From the NCBI GenBank assembly GCA_021647685.1, contig JAKIUH010000149.1, positions 1-9,741 on the forward strand: a DNA stretch of 9,741 nucleotides, read 5' to 3'. This document shows positions 1 through 6,784 of this stretch, one piece after another. Each line of letters begins with the position of its first letter. Positions within the stretch are counted from its first letter, which is position 1. The notes under the pieces are model-generated. The model saw only the letters and a program-made list of their open reading frames with translations. It ran no database searches and was not told the origin of the DNA. Origin of the DNA: Bacteroidales bacterium. Lineage in GTDB: Bacteria; Bacteroidota; Bacteroidia; Bacteroidales; NBLH01. A program made the position numbers and the translations under genes.

Positions 1-513
1 AAGCTTACCTGTTGCCAAAAGAGCCGTAAACTGAGCTATTTGCATAGGAGTAACTAAAAAATCACCCTGACCTATTGATGTATTTACTGTCTCACCAATA
101 TACCATGGTTGATTATATTTTTTTCTTTTCCATGCACGAGACGGAACCGTACCAATAAACTCATTTGGTAAGTCAACTCCGGTTTTTTTACCTAGACCAT
201 ATCTAATCAGTCCTTCGCTCATTTTCTTTATTCCAACTTGGATACTACCTTTATAGAAGTAGTCATCACAACTCTCTCTTATTGCCTTTTTAAGATTCGT
301 TAGTCTGTGTCCTTTTTTCTTCCAGCACCTGAACACCCTTTTGCCAAGTGGCATTGCTGAACGACAATCAACACTCTTATAGGGACTGAACTCTGTGCTA
401 TATATGAGACCTAATCCTATTTTTATCGTAGAACCTGGAGGGTAGAGACCATGTGTCAGTTTATTTGTAAATGGTTTTTCAAGAGATACCAATGAGGTTT
501 TGAATTTGTCATT
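1..513 (-). CDS. mrdA: Penicillin-binding protein 2 (transpeptidase core), fragment open at both ends
   Basis: This is a class B PBP transpeptidase that cross-links peptidoglycan during cell elongation, working with RodA in the periplasmic face of the inner membrane. The minus-strand frame from about 513 down to 1 is open for about 170 codons. It contains the active-site motif YPPGSTIK (SxxK nucleophile, about 421-444), the second motif as SCDDYFYKG (about 247-273, where many family members have SxN or SAD), then KKTGVDLPNEFIGTVPSRAWK, and WYIGETVNTSIGQGD followed by TPMQIAQFTALLATGK. All are PBP2 landmarks in the right order. The KTG motif lies beyond base 1. The wording, especially RESCDDYFYKG and the GETVNTSIGQG stretch, matches my memory of Campylobacterota PBP2 (Sulfurimonas/Sulfurovum type) better than Bacteroidota PBP2. 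The N-terminal pedestal is missing: upstream the sequence changes abruptly into an oppositely oriented RraA-like gene. Family and strand are secure; the taxonomic reading is recalled, not computed. Confidence 0.9.
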
Positions 514-787
514 CCCTACTTTTTCCATAGGCACGTATGCCCAGGATCATGGGCCAAGGGGTAAGGTAATAGATTATAATGTTCCCATTGAATTTGATGG
601 GATAACAATAAACCCCGGAGATATAATATTCGGTGATAGAGATGGGGTATTGGTTGTTCCTCGTAAAGTAGAAAAAGAAGCATTCGAAGGTGCCATAGAA
701 AAATTTAGAGGTGAGAAAAAAGTGAAGAAAGCACTTGAAAATGGAATGAGTACAGTAGATGCTTTTAATAAATTCGGGATTATGTAG
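512..787 (+). pseudogene. RraA-like / HMG-CHA aldolase family protein, C-terminal fragment
   Basis: This frame encodes about 91 residues that match the C-terminal part of the RraA-like family (regulator of RNase E activity A and the 4-hydroxy-4-methyl-2-oxoglutarate / 4-carboxy-4-hydroxy-2-oxoadipate aldolases). Visible landmarks are FPTFSIGTYAQDHGPRGK, then VPIEFDGITINPGDIIFGD, DGVLVVPRKVE, and a closing helix RGEKKVKKALENGMS ending in KFGIM and a TAG stop. Family members run about 200-230 residues, so more than half is missing. The lost part includes the Arg-Asp pair that binds the metal and pyruvate unit, which normally sits just before the FPVFARGT-like stretch. A TTG at 500 could serve formally as a start, but bases 500-511 show no family similarity, so I treat the 5' end as a breakpoint and not a start. 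A short-chain dehydrogenase start follows about 60 bp downstream. RraA-like and SDR genes are often neighbours in sugar-acid catabolic clusters, so the pair is plausible. Which organism it comes from is uncertain. Confidence 0.8.
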
Positions 788-848
788 CGATGAAGCGTTA
801 CTCATTTGATTTGAGCAATTATTTTAATTTATAACTAACAAAAAAAGC

Positions 849-896
849 GTGTCACATATTTTTGATTTAAGTGGTAAAACAGCATTGATTACAGGA
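849..896 (+). pseudogene. Short-chain dehydrogenase/reductase (SDR), first ~16 codons only
   Basis: A GTG at 849 opens a frame reading (M)SHIFDLSGKTALITG. This is the standard start of a classical SDR: the first beta strand of the Rossmann fold running into the glycine motif that binds NAD(P). The family continues as TGxxxGIG, but here the frame goes straight to RLSEANGR and a stop, with no GIG. The fragment therefore ends at about 896, in the middle of the cofactor motif. No in-frame ATG lies between the upstream TAA (825-827) and GTG 849. It sits about 60 bp after the RraA-like stop, on the same strand, consistent with a broken sugar-acid catabolic operon. The match is short, but the FDLSGKTALITG string is very characteristic. 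Confidence 0.65.
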
Positions 897-898
897 CG

Positions 899-967
899 GT
901 TAAGTGAAGCCAATGGACGGATAATCTTTTCAACAGCTGCATAATAGCCTACCATGGTGGGGTTGGT
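899..967 (-). other. Unidentified 23-codon coding-like segment between two breakpoints
   Basis: This minus-strand stretch reads TNPTMVGYYAAVEKIIRPLAS followed by L and N, in frame with the truncated NhaD. It does not look like the NhaD continuation, which in the family would be a hydrophobic AVxALexAG-type helix. The other two minus-strand frames carry stops (TAG, TGA) and the plus-strand frames are closed within the segment or just after it. It looks like genuine coding DNA from another gene, inserted between the NhaD break (about 968) and the SDR break (about 897). I cannot assign it to a family. Confidence 0.4.
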
Positions 968-1951
968 TAATATACCTAAGAAAAAGAAGATAGTAGGAAC
1001 ATCTACTTTTGTGAGGATTTTATTTACTGTTAGTTTTGTGTTTTCTTCGTTTTTTCCTCTATGCATTATTTCGGTAGTAATCCATAAAATACTTAAGCCG
1101 AAAAGCATTCCTAAATAAGGTGGCAAATGAGTAAATGTTTTAAATACAGGAACAAATAATAAGGCAGATACCCCTAATGCTAACATTATTATTTGTTGAT
1201 TATAAGTGGTAAGTTGGACATCGTTTTTGTCAACTTTTGGGCGTTCAACATCACCTTTCATCGAAAAGCTGAGTATCGCCAAAGGAATTATCATGGTAAA
1301 TAAACTGGGAATAATCAGTTTCATAATAATATTCAGGGTGGTTACTTGTCCGCCAATCCAAAGCATAATGGTGGTAACATCACCAATGGGTGACCATGCT
1401 CCTCCTGCATTTGCGGCAACAACTACCATTGCTGCATAAAACCAACGTGTTTTTTGATCGGAAATTAATTTACGAAGTAAAGCAATAATTACAATAGTCG
1501 TCGTTAAGTTATCTAAAACCGCAGACATAAAGAAGGTTAAAAAACTCAGAATCCATAAAAGCTTTACTTTATTGGTGGTTTTTATTTTATCAGTAATAAT
1601 CTTAAATCCTTGGTGTTGGTCAACTACTTCAACAATAGTCATTGCTCCAAGTAAAAAGAAGAGTATCGTTGAAATATCGGCAAGGTGTTCAAATATTTGA
1701 TGATGTGTGATGTATTCTCTTACGCTTTCCAGATTAAATGAAAGGTTTCCTGCTTCTGCAAATTCTTTCCATGCACGGCTGTAATCTTTCCCGTAGGATA
1801 AAATATCAACACCCCACAGGGCATATAAGCCCCACAAGGCTGTTCCCATTAACAAAGCTGTTGCCGCTTTATCTATTTTTAGAGGATGCTCTAAGGCAAT
1901 AACAATATAGCCTACTACGAATATTATTACCATTAAAATAAAAAGGTTCAT

Positions 1952-2148
1952 AATCTATAATTTAATTAATTTGTTTATAAAATTTTAATTTTTTTGTAAT
2001 TGATGTGCAAATATAGATATGTTGCTTAAATAATTAAAATAATAAATTTGAAATTAGAAACTTTTAAAACATAAAAAATGATTTAGCACATATGATAGGA
2101 CTTGTGTAAAAACTATATTTCTAATTTTATCGTTGTAAAATCAATAAC
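1952..2148. other. Intergenic region between tamB end and nhaD start
   Basis: This is 197 bp of very AT-rich DNA between two minus-strand genes. It holds the candidate nhaD -7 box and a 10-bp perfect inverted repeat (AAATTAGAAA at 2051-2060 with TTTCTAATTT at 2118-2127) separated by 57 nt. The repeat is long-looped and purely AT-rich, so it is a weak terminator candidate for tamB at best. I see no small ORF with support and no RNA gene. Confidence 0.5.
2008..2015 (-). promoter_or_regulatory. Candidate Bacteroidota -7 box for nhaD
   Basis: The minus strand reads TATATTTG, an exact match to the Bacteroidota sigma-ABfr -7 consensus TAnnTTTG, 57 bp upstream of the nhaD ATG. That distance would leave a leader of roughly 50 nt. 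No clear TTTG -33 element is found at the expected spacing, and such matches are frequent in AT-rich DNA. Confidence 0.35.
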
Positions 2149-3732
2149 TTAATGTTCGTGTTCCGGTTTTTCTTCTCTACGGTCTATATCTTTGTTTTTA
2201 TTTAAGTTCTGTTTTTCTTTCTTTTTGTCTTTTTTATTTTGAAAGGTAAGCGAGCGCCAAATACCTCTAAACAATTCTCCAAAAGTGTCAAATTCTTTCC
2301 GGTAAAGGATACCAAGACCTTGAGTGTACATGGTTTGGTCGTAGTTTATTTCTGTATTACGATTTGTCCGGTTAAAAACTTTGGCTTTTAAAGAACCTTT
2401 TTTATTTAATTTAACTTCAATTTCAACATCACCAACAATTTTTGTTGCATCCTGATTTGAATTTGTTGATGTTTTTGAGTTTCCAAGCCCAACATTTGTG
2501 TTAACACTAACCCTATTATTAAATAGTTGCGTGGATAAAGCAACTTCCAGTTCATCGGATGCTCCTTGTTCACCTTGTGTATAATTAAGTCCAATGTCAA
2601 AATCATCACTTATTTGCGAGAGCCAATTACTTAATTGATTTGACAGCATTTCAAAAGCATTATTACTTAATGCTGTTCCACTGGCAACCGATGATTCTAA
2701 TCCCGGCAATGGTCTAAACCGTTTGGTTAAAAGCAGCGAAAGTAATTGCTTATTTAGTTCATCTTGTGGCAGGTTTTTAATATTTGAAGGGATTGGTTCT
2801 TTGGCATCCGGTGTTTCAATGTCAAAACGAAGAATTGGATTTTCAAGCGGTCCGGTCATAATCAGATTACAATTTACATCGGTACGCATTTCTCTGTATT
2901 CTTCGCTTACCATTAAATCATATACTGATACTTTTCTTACCTTATAAACTGCATTCATGTTTAGTTCTGCATTATAAGGATCGCCATACCACCTTATGGT
3001 ACTTCCTTTTTCAAGTATAAATTTTTTATTTACTAAATTCTGTAAGGTAAATAAATAGTCTCCTTGATAAACGGTGTATAAACCATAAATTAAAATATCT
3101 CCTTTTTCATTCATTTTAATGTTTAAAGTACCATTTCCTCGTGTTTTTATGATATCACCAACGGTTTCGTCCATAATTATTTGAAAAATGGCATCTTGTG
3201 TTACGGCTAAATCCATATTTAGTGTAATTCCACTGGTGTTAACTTGTTCTTTTTTTTCTTCAACTTGTAGTGTGTCAATTGTTCTAAAGGTGATAAAATC
3301 GTTTTGGCTGACTTCACTGCTTGTTGATAGCGGAAGATAAAATTTGGTTCCTCTACCGGTTTTTAGTTTAATGTCAATAAACATATTATCTACCGGACCT
3401 AAAAGTTTAATTCCGCCGGTAGCAAAAACAGTTCCGTAAAACAAAGAAGTATCAGTAGCTTTTGTATTTAGAAATAAAAAGTTATGTGCATCCAGCGATA
3501 TATCTAATTTAATATCTTCAAAATCTTTGTGTGAAATATCACCACTAACTAAGGCATAACTGTTTCGCCCGGCATTTATTTTCATTTTTTTAAACCGGAT
3601 ATTGCCTTTTTCTATATAAACACTATCGGTAAAGCTATAAAATGCTTGGGTAAATGTTGAACGAAAACCTGCACGTATGAATTTCAGATTAGCTCTTATA
3701 TCCGGCTTTTCTGAACTGCCGGTAATGGTCAT
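2149..3732 (-). CDS. tamB: TamB C-terminal domain part (527 residues) after the in-frame TGA
   Basis: This is the downstream open part, in the same frame as the N-terminal part and separated from it by TGA and seven sense codons (IGKISGQ) that already read as TamB. The first ATG (3732) is probably not a natural start. The domain order is beta-strands, then the highly conserved TamB core (about residues 201-265: GTLNIKMNEKGDILIYG, YQGDYLFTL, GSTIRWYGDPYNAELNMNA), an amphipathic LNKQLLSLLLTKRF segment (about 326-339), the AFEMLSNQLSNWLSQ helix (about 359-373), and closing beta-strands to GLGILYRKEFDTFGELFRG (about 472-490). A charged tail rich in Lys, Glu and Asn (about 499-527) ends EEKPEHEH. 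It lacks a signal sequence, so alone it would stay in the cytoplasm. Confidence 0.8.
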   Translation of the reverse strand: MTITGSSEKPDIRANLKFIRAGFRSTFTQAFYSFTDSVYIEKGNIRFKKMKINAGRNSYALVSGDISHKDFEDIKLDISLDAHNFLFLNTKATDTSLFYGTVFATGGIKLLGPVDNMFIDIKLKTGRGTKFYLPLSTSSEVSQNDFITFRTIDTLQVEEKKEQVNTSGITLNMDLAVTQDAIFQIIMDETVGDIIKTRGNGTLNIKMNEKGDILIYGLYTVYQGDYLFTLQNLVNKKFILEKGSTIRWYGDPYNAELNMNAVYKVRKVSVYDLMVSEEYREMRTDVNCNLIMTGPLENPILRFDIETPDAKEPIPSNIKNLPQDELNKQLLSLLLTKRFRPLPGLESSVASGTALSNNAFEMLSNQLSNWLSQISDDFDIGLNYTQGEQGASDELEVALSTQLFNNRVSVNTNVGLGNSKTSTNSNQDATKIVGDVEIEVKLNKKGSLKAKVFNRTNRNTEINYDQTMYTQGLGILYRKEFDTFGELFRGIWRSLTFQNKKDKKKEKQNLNKNKDIDRREEKPEHEH

Positions 3733-3753
3733 TTGCCCGCTTATTTTTCCAAT

Positions 3754-6666
3754 TCAATCCGTTAGGTATTCTTGAATAAAAGGTTGTGCTACAATGACAG
3801 GGAAACGTGTAACATCCACTTTAAAATCAAGCAAATCATTTTTTATATCATAATTCCCTGTTAAAATTAAGTTTTTTGTTTTTTTAATTTGCGTACTTGC
3901 ATTTACCGATAGGATAGAATTTGGATCGTCCCAATCCATTTTAAAGCGAACTTTACCTACATCTTCATCATTAATTTTAAAATTTGAAATAGAATCGTGT
4001 GTGTTTATTTGTATATCGCCTAATGGAGCAACAATTTTAGAACTGCCGGATAATAAACCTGCCAGTTTCATTCCACTTTCATCAAAAAGAAGGTTTAAAA
4101 TAGCTATATTAAACTTATGAATATCAATTTTCAGTGTATCCGTTTCTTTATCCGATACAATTCCTTTGACAATAAAATGTTCGTTATTGTTACTTTTTGC
4201 ATTAATTTCGCCTAAGTCAATATAATTTGTGTCAATAATTATTTCGTTACTTTTTATATTCCATTGGTTTGTTTGTATTGCAAAATTTGAGGGTTTTAAC
4301 TTAATTTTATATATAGGTGCTTCATTTTTTCTATTTTCAATACCGGCTATTAGCGAAAAGTATCCGTTATAGTTTAAAGTGTCTAGAAAACTGTTCCACA
4401 TAAAATCGGTTTGGATACTGTCATTTTTAACAAAAACTTGTAGTAAAGAGTTATCCAGGCTGTTGGTTTCACTCCAAAAAATATTTTTTGAGTTAAGGTA
4501 CAAACTTAATTGTTCATTTCTGTTATCACCATTCAGAACCAGCTCATTAACTTTAATACCTTCAAGAATAATTTCCGGACTATAAGCTTCGAGTAAAAAA
4601 TTGTTTTCAGCCATGTCTAATTTTCCTTTGATGTGGCTGTTATATGCAATACTTGTACTATCAGCAAATAAGGCAATCAGTTTATTAATGTTTTTAATAT
4701 CAAAATTAAAACTTAGGTTTGTATTCTCAGGTCTGATTTTATTCAGTGAGTCTGCACTGCATTGTAATCCCATATTAGTCGTATCAACAGCCGAAGGCAT
4801 ATATTGACAGATGAATTTTGTTATTGATTTTTGAATATTTTCGGTGTTGATATTCCCCGTCATTTTCATATCAAAAAAATCGGAATTAAAAAGCATTAAT
4901 TTACTACTGTCTTTTTTATTCACAATTGAGAGTTTAATCGTTTCATTTGTTAAATCTGATTTGCTGTTTTGAAACTGACGTATATCTACATCCATTTTTC
5001 CCTCAATTTTATCAATATCAATGCCTTTAAAATTACCGCTTAGTTTAACCGACGCACTAAAAGCACTATCTTCTACTAAATTAAGATTGTATGGAAAGAA
5101 TTTTTTAATATCAGTAACAAAACGAATATTTGGAATAGAATCAAGGGTTAGATAACTTCCGGCAGCAATCATTTGAATGTTTTTATCATTGATAAGTAAA
5201 TTACCTCTGTACCCGTTTGGTCTAATAATAATATTAAAGCTTGCCGAATCATAATTGTAATTATACAGTTGCATATTTGAAACAATCCCGTTGGATATAC
5301 CTTCCAAATCACCGTTTTTATATATTTTAATATCTAATGTATCTACAAAATCAAATTTTCCGACATCTTTATTTTCTAAAATATTACCTATATGCAACTC
5401 TCTTCCTTCAAGATAACCTTTAATATTATAGATTGAATTTTTGCTGTCTTCAGTTATCTTTAAATCGGATAAAATATTTCCCAAACCGGTAATTAAATAA
5501 CCTTTTATATTAATATTTTGAAGGCTTCCTGATAAATTACCTGTAAAAAATATTTTCCCTGCTTTTTTAAAGTTTTCAGGTATTTCTATAATGCTTTTGC
5601 TTGTATCCTCAGGGTTTTTAATTGATTTTAAATCTGTTATGGATGTTGTTAATGTATCAAAATAGATATTATATTCTAAATTGTCAAAATCAGCCAAACC
5701 GGACAGATTGAAGTTAGTTCTTATGTGCGTTCTATTACCATATTTTATATCAATAAGTTGTGCCTTTAATTTATCAACAGTACCTTTTAAAGAAGCATTG
5801 AGTTTTAAGTTTTCTTGGTATCCTTTTAAAAGAGGAACAAAGAAACTTACATCTTTCAAATTAAGCAGTGTAGAATCGGATATATTTATATCCATTTTTA
5901 CATCAGTCAAAAAATTATCAAAAGATGAAAAGCCGGAATAAAAAAACTTTAATTTTTTTAAATACAACTTACTGTTGCTTGTAATAATGTTAAATTTATT
6001 TAATTCTATTTTTTCTTCATTAACAAAAGTATTGGCTTGAAGCTTTTTTATATTTAAACCACTCTTATCTTTAATACTCATTGAATCAATGTCCAACATA
6101 ACAGTGCTACCTGCCATAATCAGATTTTTTGCATAAAAATTAAAATTTGTAAAGTTTAAATCGTTGTAGTTCAGTCCATATTCAAAGGGTATTGTATCAG
6201 GAATAAAATAGGAAAATGAAGAATTGGTAATTTGAATTTTCTTACAATTTAACTTCCATTCTATATTACTTGTTGTTGTATCTTCTTCTGATGATGCTAA
6301 ATTGTCCAAAATAAATTGAAAATTGGATACATTTAAACTATCGTAATAGATGTGCGAAACAAAATTATCCAATTTTATGGCATCAATAGCAATTTTTTGT
6401 GTGGCTAAATCAAAATAGTCCAAGTTAATAGCCAGTTTATTGACAAATACTAAAGTATCCGACTTTTGATCTTCGATGTAAAACTCTTCAAAAATAAAAT
6501 GATCAAAAATGGAAATATCTACTCCTTTTAGTGTAACTTTAGTATTTATTTTATTGGATATGTAAGTGCTGATTTTTTGCGATATCCATGTTTGTACTGC
6601 CGGAAGCCGAAATACATAGTAGGTCGCAGCAGGAATTATAACAAAAACGGTGATACTCACCCACAA
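3754..6666 (-). CDS. tamB: TamB N-terminal part (970 residues) ending at the in-frame TGA
   Basis: This is the upstream open part of the interrupted tamB. With the TTG at 6666 as start, it encodes a membrane segment (about residues 2-22, WVSITVFVIIPAATYYVF) and then the long periplasmic beta-strand region, ending QPFIQEYLTD just before the TGA. If translated alone, the product would be inserted in the inner membrane but lack the C-terminal TamB domain that contacts the outer-membrane partner. TTG is the first standard start codon after the upstream TAA (GTG at 6660 follows). However, codons between 6699 and 6667 encode LLAIKRWIKIL, a basic, membrane-anchor-like lead that fits a real N-terminus better. 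The true start is therefore probably upstream, at 6699 or 6696. Confidence 0.75.
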   Translation of the reverse strand: MWVSITVFVIIPAATYYVFRLPAVQTWISQKISTYISNKINTKVTLKGVDISIFDHFIFEEFYIEDQKSDTLVFVNKLAINLDYFDLATQKIAIDAIKLDNFVSHIYYDSLNVSNFQFILDNLASSEEDTTTSNIEWKLNCKKIQITNSSFSYFIPDTIPFEYGLNYNDLNFTNFNFYAKNLIMAGSTVMLDIDSMSIKDKSGLNIKKLQANTFVNEEKIELNKFNIITSNSKLYLKKLKFFYSGFSSFDNFLTDVKMDINISDSTLLNLKDVSFFVPLLKGYQENLKLNASLKGTVDKLKAQLIDIKYGNRTHIRTNFNLSGLADFDNLEYNIYFDTLTTSITDLKSIKNPEDTSKSIIEIPENFKKAGKIFFTGNLSGSLQNINIKGYLITGLGNILSDLKITEDSKNSIYNIKGYLEGRELHIGNILENKDVGKFDFVDTLDIKIYKNGDLEGISNGIVSNMQLYNYNYDSASFNIIIRPNGYRGNLLINDKNIQMIAAGSYLTLDSIPNIRFVTDIKKFFPYNLNLVEDSAFSASVKLSGNFKGIDIDKIEGKMDVDIRQFQNSKSDLTNETIKLSIVNKKDSSKLMLFNSDFFDMKMTGNINTENIQKSITKFICQYMPSAVDTTNMGLQCSADSLNKIRPENTNLSFNFDIKNINKLIALFADSTSIAYNSHIKGKLDMAENNFLLEAYSPEIILEGIKVNELVLNGDNRNEQLSLYLNSKNIFWSETNSLDNSLLQVFVKNDSIQTDFMWNSFLDTLNYNGYFSLIAGIENRKNEAPIYKIKLKPSNFAIQTNQWNIKSNEIIIDTNYIDLGEINAKSNNNEHFIVKGIVSDKETDTLKIDIHKFNIAILNLLFDESGMKLAGLLSGSSKIVAPLGDIQINTHDSISNFKINDEDVGKVRFKMDWDDPNSILSVNASTQIKKTKNLILTGNYDIKNDLLDFKVDVTRFPVIVAQPFIQEYLTD

Positions 6667-6704
6667 TATTTTAATCCACCTTTTTATAGCTAACAGAATT
6701 TATA

Positions 6705-6712
6705 TAGTTTTG
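6705..6712 (+). promoter_or_regulatory. Candidate Bacteroidota -7 box for tsaD
   Basis: TAGTTTTG matches the Bacteroidota -7 consensus TAnnTTTG on the plus strand. It lies 72 bp before the tsaD ATG, giving a leader of about 60-65 nt. A T-rich stretch at 6680-6685 lies about 20 bp upstream, where the -33 TTTG is expected, but is not an exact match. Confidence 0.38.
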
Positions 6713-6724
6713 TAAACAAAAAAT

Positions 6725-6732
6725 CAAAGATA
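6725..6732 (-). promoter_or_regulatory. Candidate Bacteroidota -7 box for tamB
   Basis: The minus strand reads TATCTTTG, an exact TAnnTTTG match. Transcription would begin near 6718, about 20 nt before the codons at 6699-6696 where the TamB N-terminal coding sequence opens. No good -33 TTTG is seen. Together with the plus-strand box at 6705-6712 it forms a face-to-face divergent promoter pair. Confidence 0.38.
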
Positions 6733-6784
6733 AGTGATTAAATTAAAATTTAAAAGTATAAATTATTAACATACGATAAATATA

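Larger units (their letters stand above)
824..1951 (-). pseudogene. nhaD: Na+/H+ antiporter NhaD, C-terminally truncated
   Basis: NhaD exchanges cytoplasmic Na+ (or Li+) for external H+ across the inner membrane; it belongs to the ion transporter superfamily and supports salt and alkali tolerance. The frame is open for 375 codons from ATG 1951. Residues 1-328 are NhaD-like: N-terminal membrane helices, ADISTILFFLLGAMTIVEVVD (about 91-111), FFMSAVLDNLTTTIVIIALL (about 140-159) and NAGGAWSPIGDVTTIMLW (about 181-198), all family signatures. The next conserved block starts as DVPTIFFFLGIL and stops matching at residue 328 (about base 968). The rest (TNPTMVGYYAAVEK onward) is not NhaD. Its last ~24 residues are simply the antisense of the SDR fragment and its leader. 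Full NhaD proteins exceed 400 residues and have a second DNxPL-like block near the C-terminus, absent here. A -7-like box lies 57 bp upstream of the ATG. As it stands the gene should not be functional; in the source genome it may be intact. Confidence 0.85.
2149..6699 (-). pseudogene. tamB: TamB-like translocation/assembly module protein, interrupted by one in-frame TGA
   Basis: TamB/AsmA-like proteins are anchored in the inner membrane and span the periplasm as a long beta-groove; they are implicated in phospholipid transport to, and protein assembly in, the outer membrane. The frame reads about 1,500 codons. It has an N-terminal membrane segment followed by RLPAVQTWISQKISTYISNK (the typical TamB start), then about 900 residues of repetitive beta-strand sequence with many 'NIKGYL', 'LEGREL' and 'KLSGNFKG'-type strands. 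The C-terminal TamB domain (DUF490) contains YGLYTVYQGDYLFTLQN, GSTIRWYGDPYNAELN, then LNKQLLSLLL, SDELEVALSTQLFNNRVSV and GLGILYRKEFDTFGELFRG. A TGA at 3754-3756 splits it into a 970-residue and a 527-residue open part in the same frame, with TamB-like sequence on both sides. The upper limit 6699 is the first sense codon after an upstream TAA. No in-frame ATG exists nearby, so the start is unresolved (see separate entries). It is divergent from tsaD. Confidence 0.88.

Noticed and set aside
1..6. AAGCTT (HindIII site) at the very first bases as proof of a restriction-cloning join.
   Set aside because: Several uncut AAGCTT sites lie inside the window (for example in tamB, tsaD and the YhhN-family gene), and the actual breakpoints at about 513 and 897-968 are not HindIII sites, so it is not decisive.
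500..511. TTG at 500 as the natural start of a 95-residue RraA-like protein.
   Set aside because: The codons before F (512) have no family similarity and coincide with PBP2 coding sequence on the other strand; the fold would lack its active site.
788..848. Short ORF at 792 (MKRYSFDLSNYFNL) between the RraA-like stop and the SDR start.
   Set aside because: Only 14 codons with no supporting context; best treated as intergenic sequence.
3754..3756. The TGA in tamB as a selenocysteine codon.
   Set aside because: TamB is a structural beta-groove protein without a redox site here, and I see no obvious stem-loop immediately after the codon that would act as a SECIS element.
2723..5941. Plus-strand ORFs of 65-90 codons lying opposite tamB.
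   Set aside because: They are antisense shadows of tamB with no family resemblance, no promoter and low-complexity composition that mirrors the coding strand.
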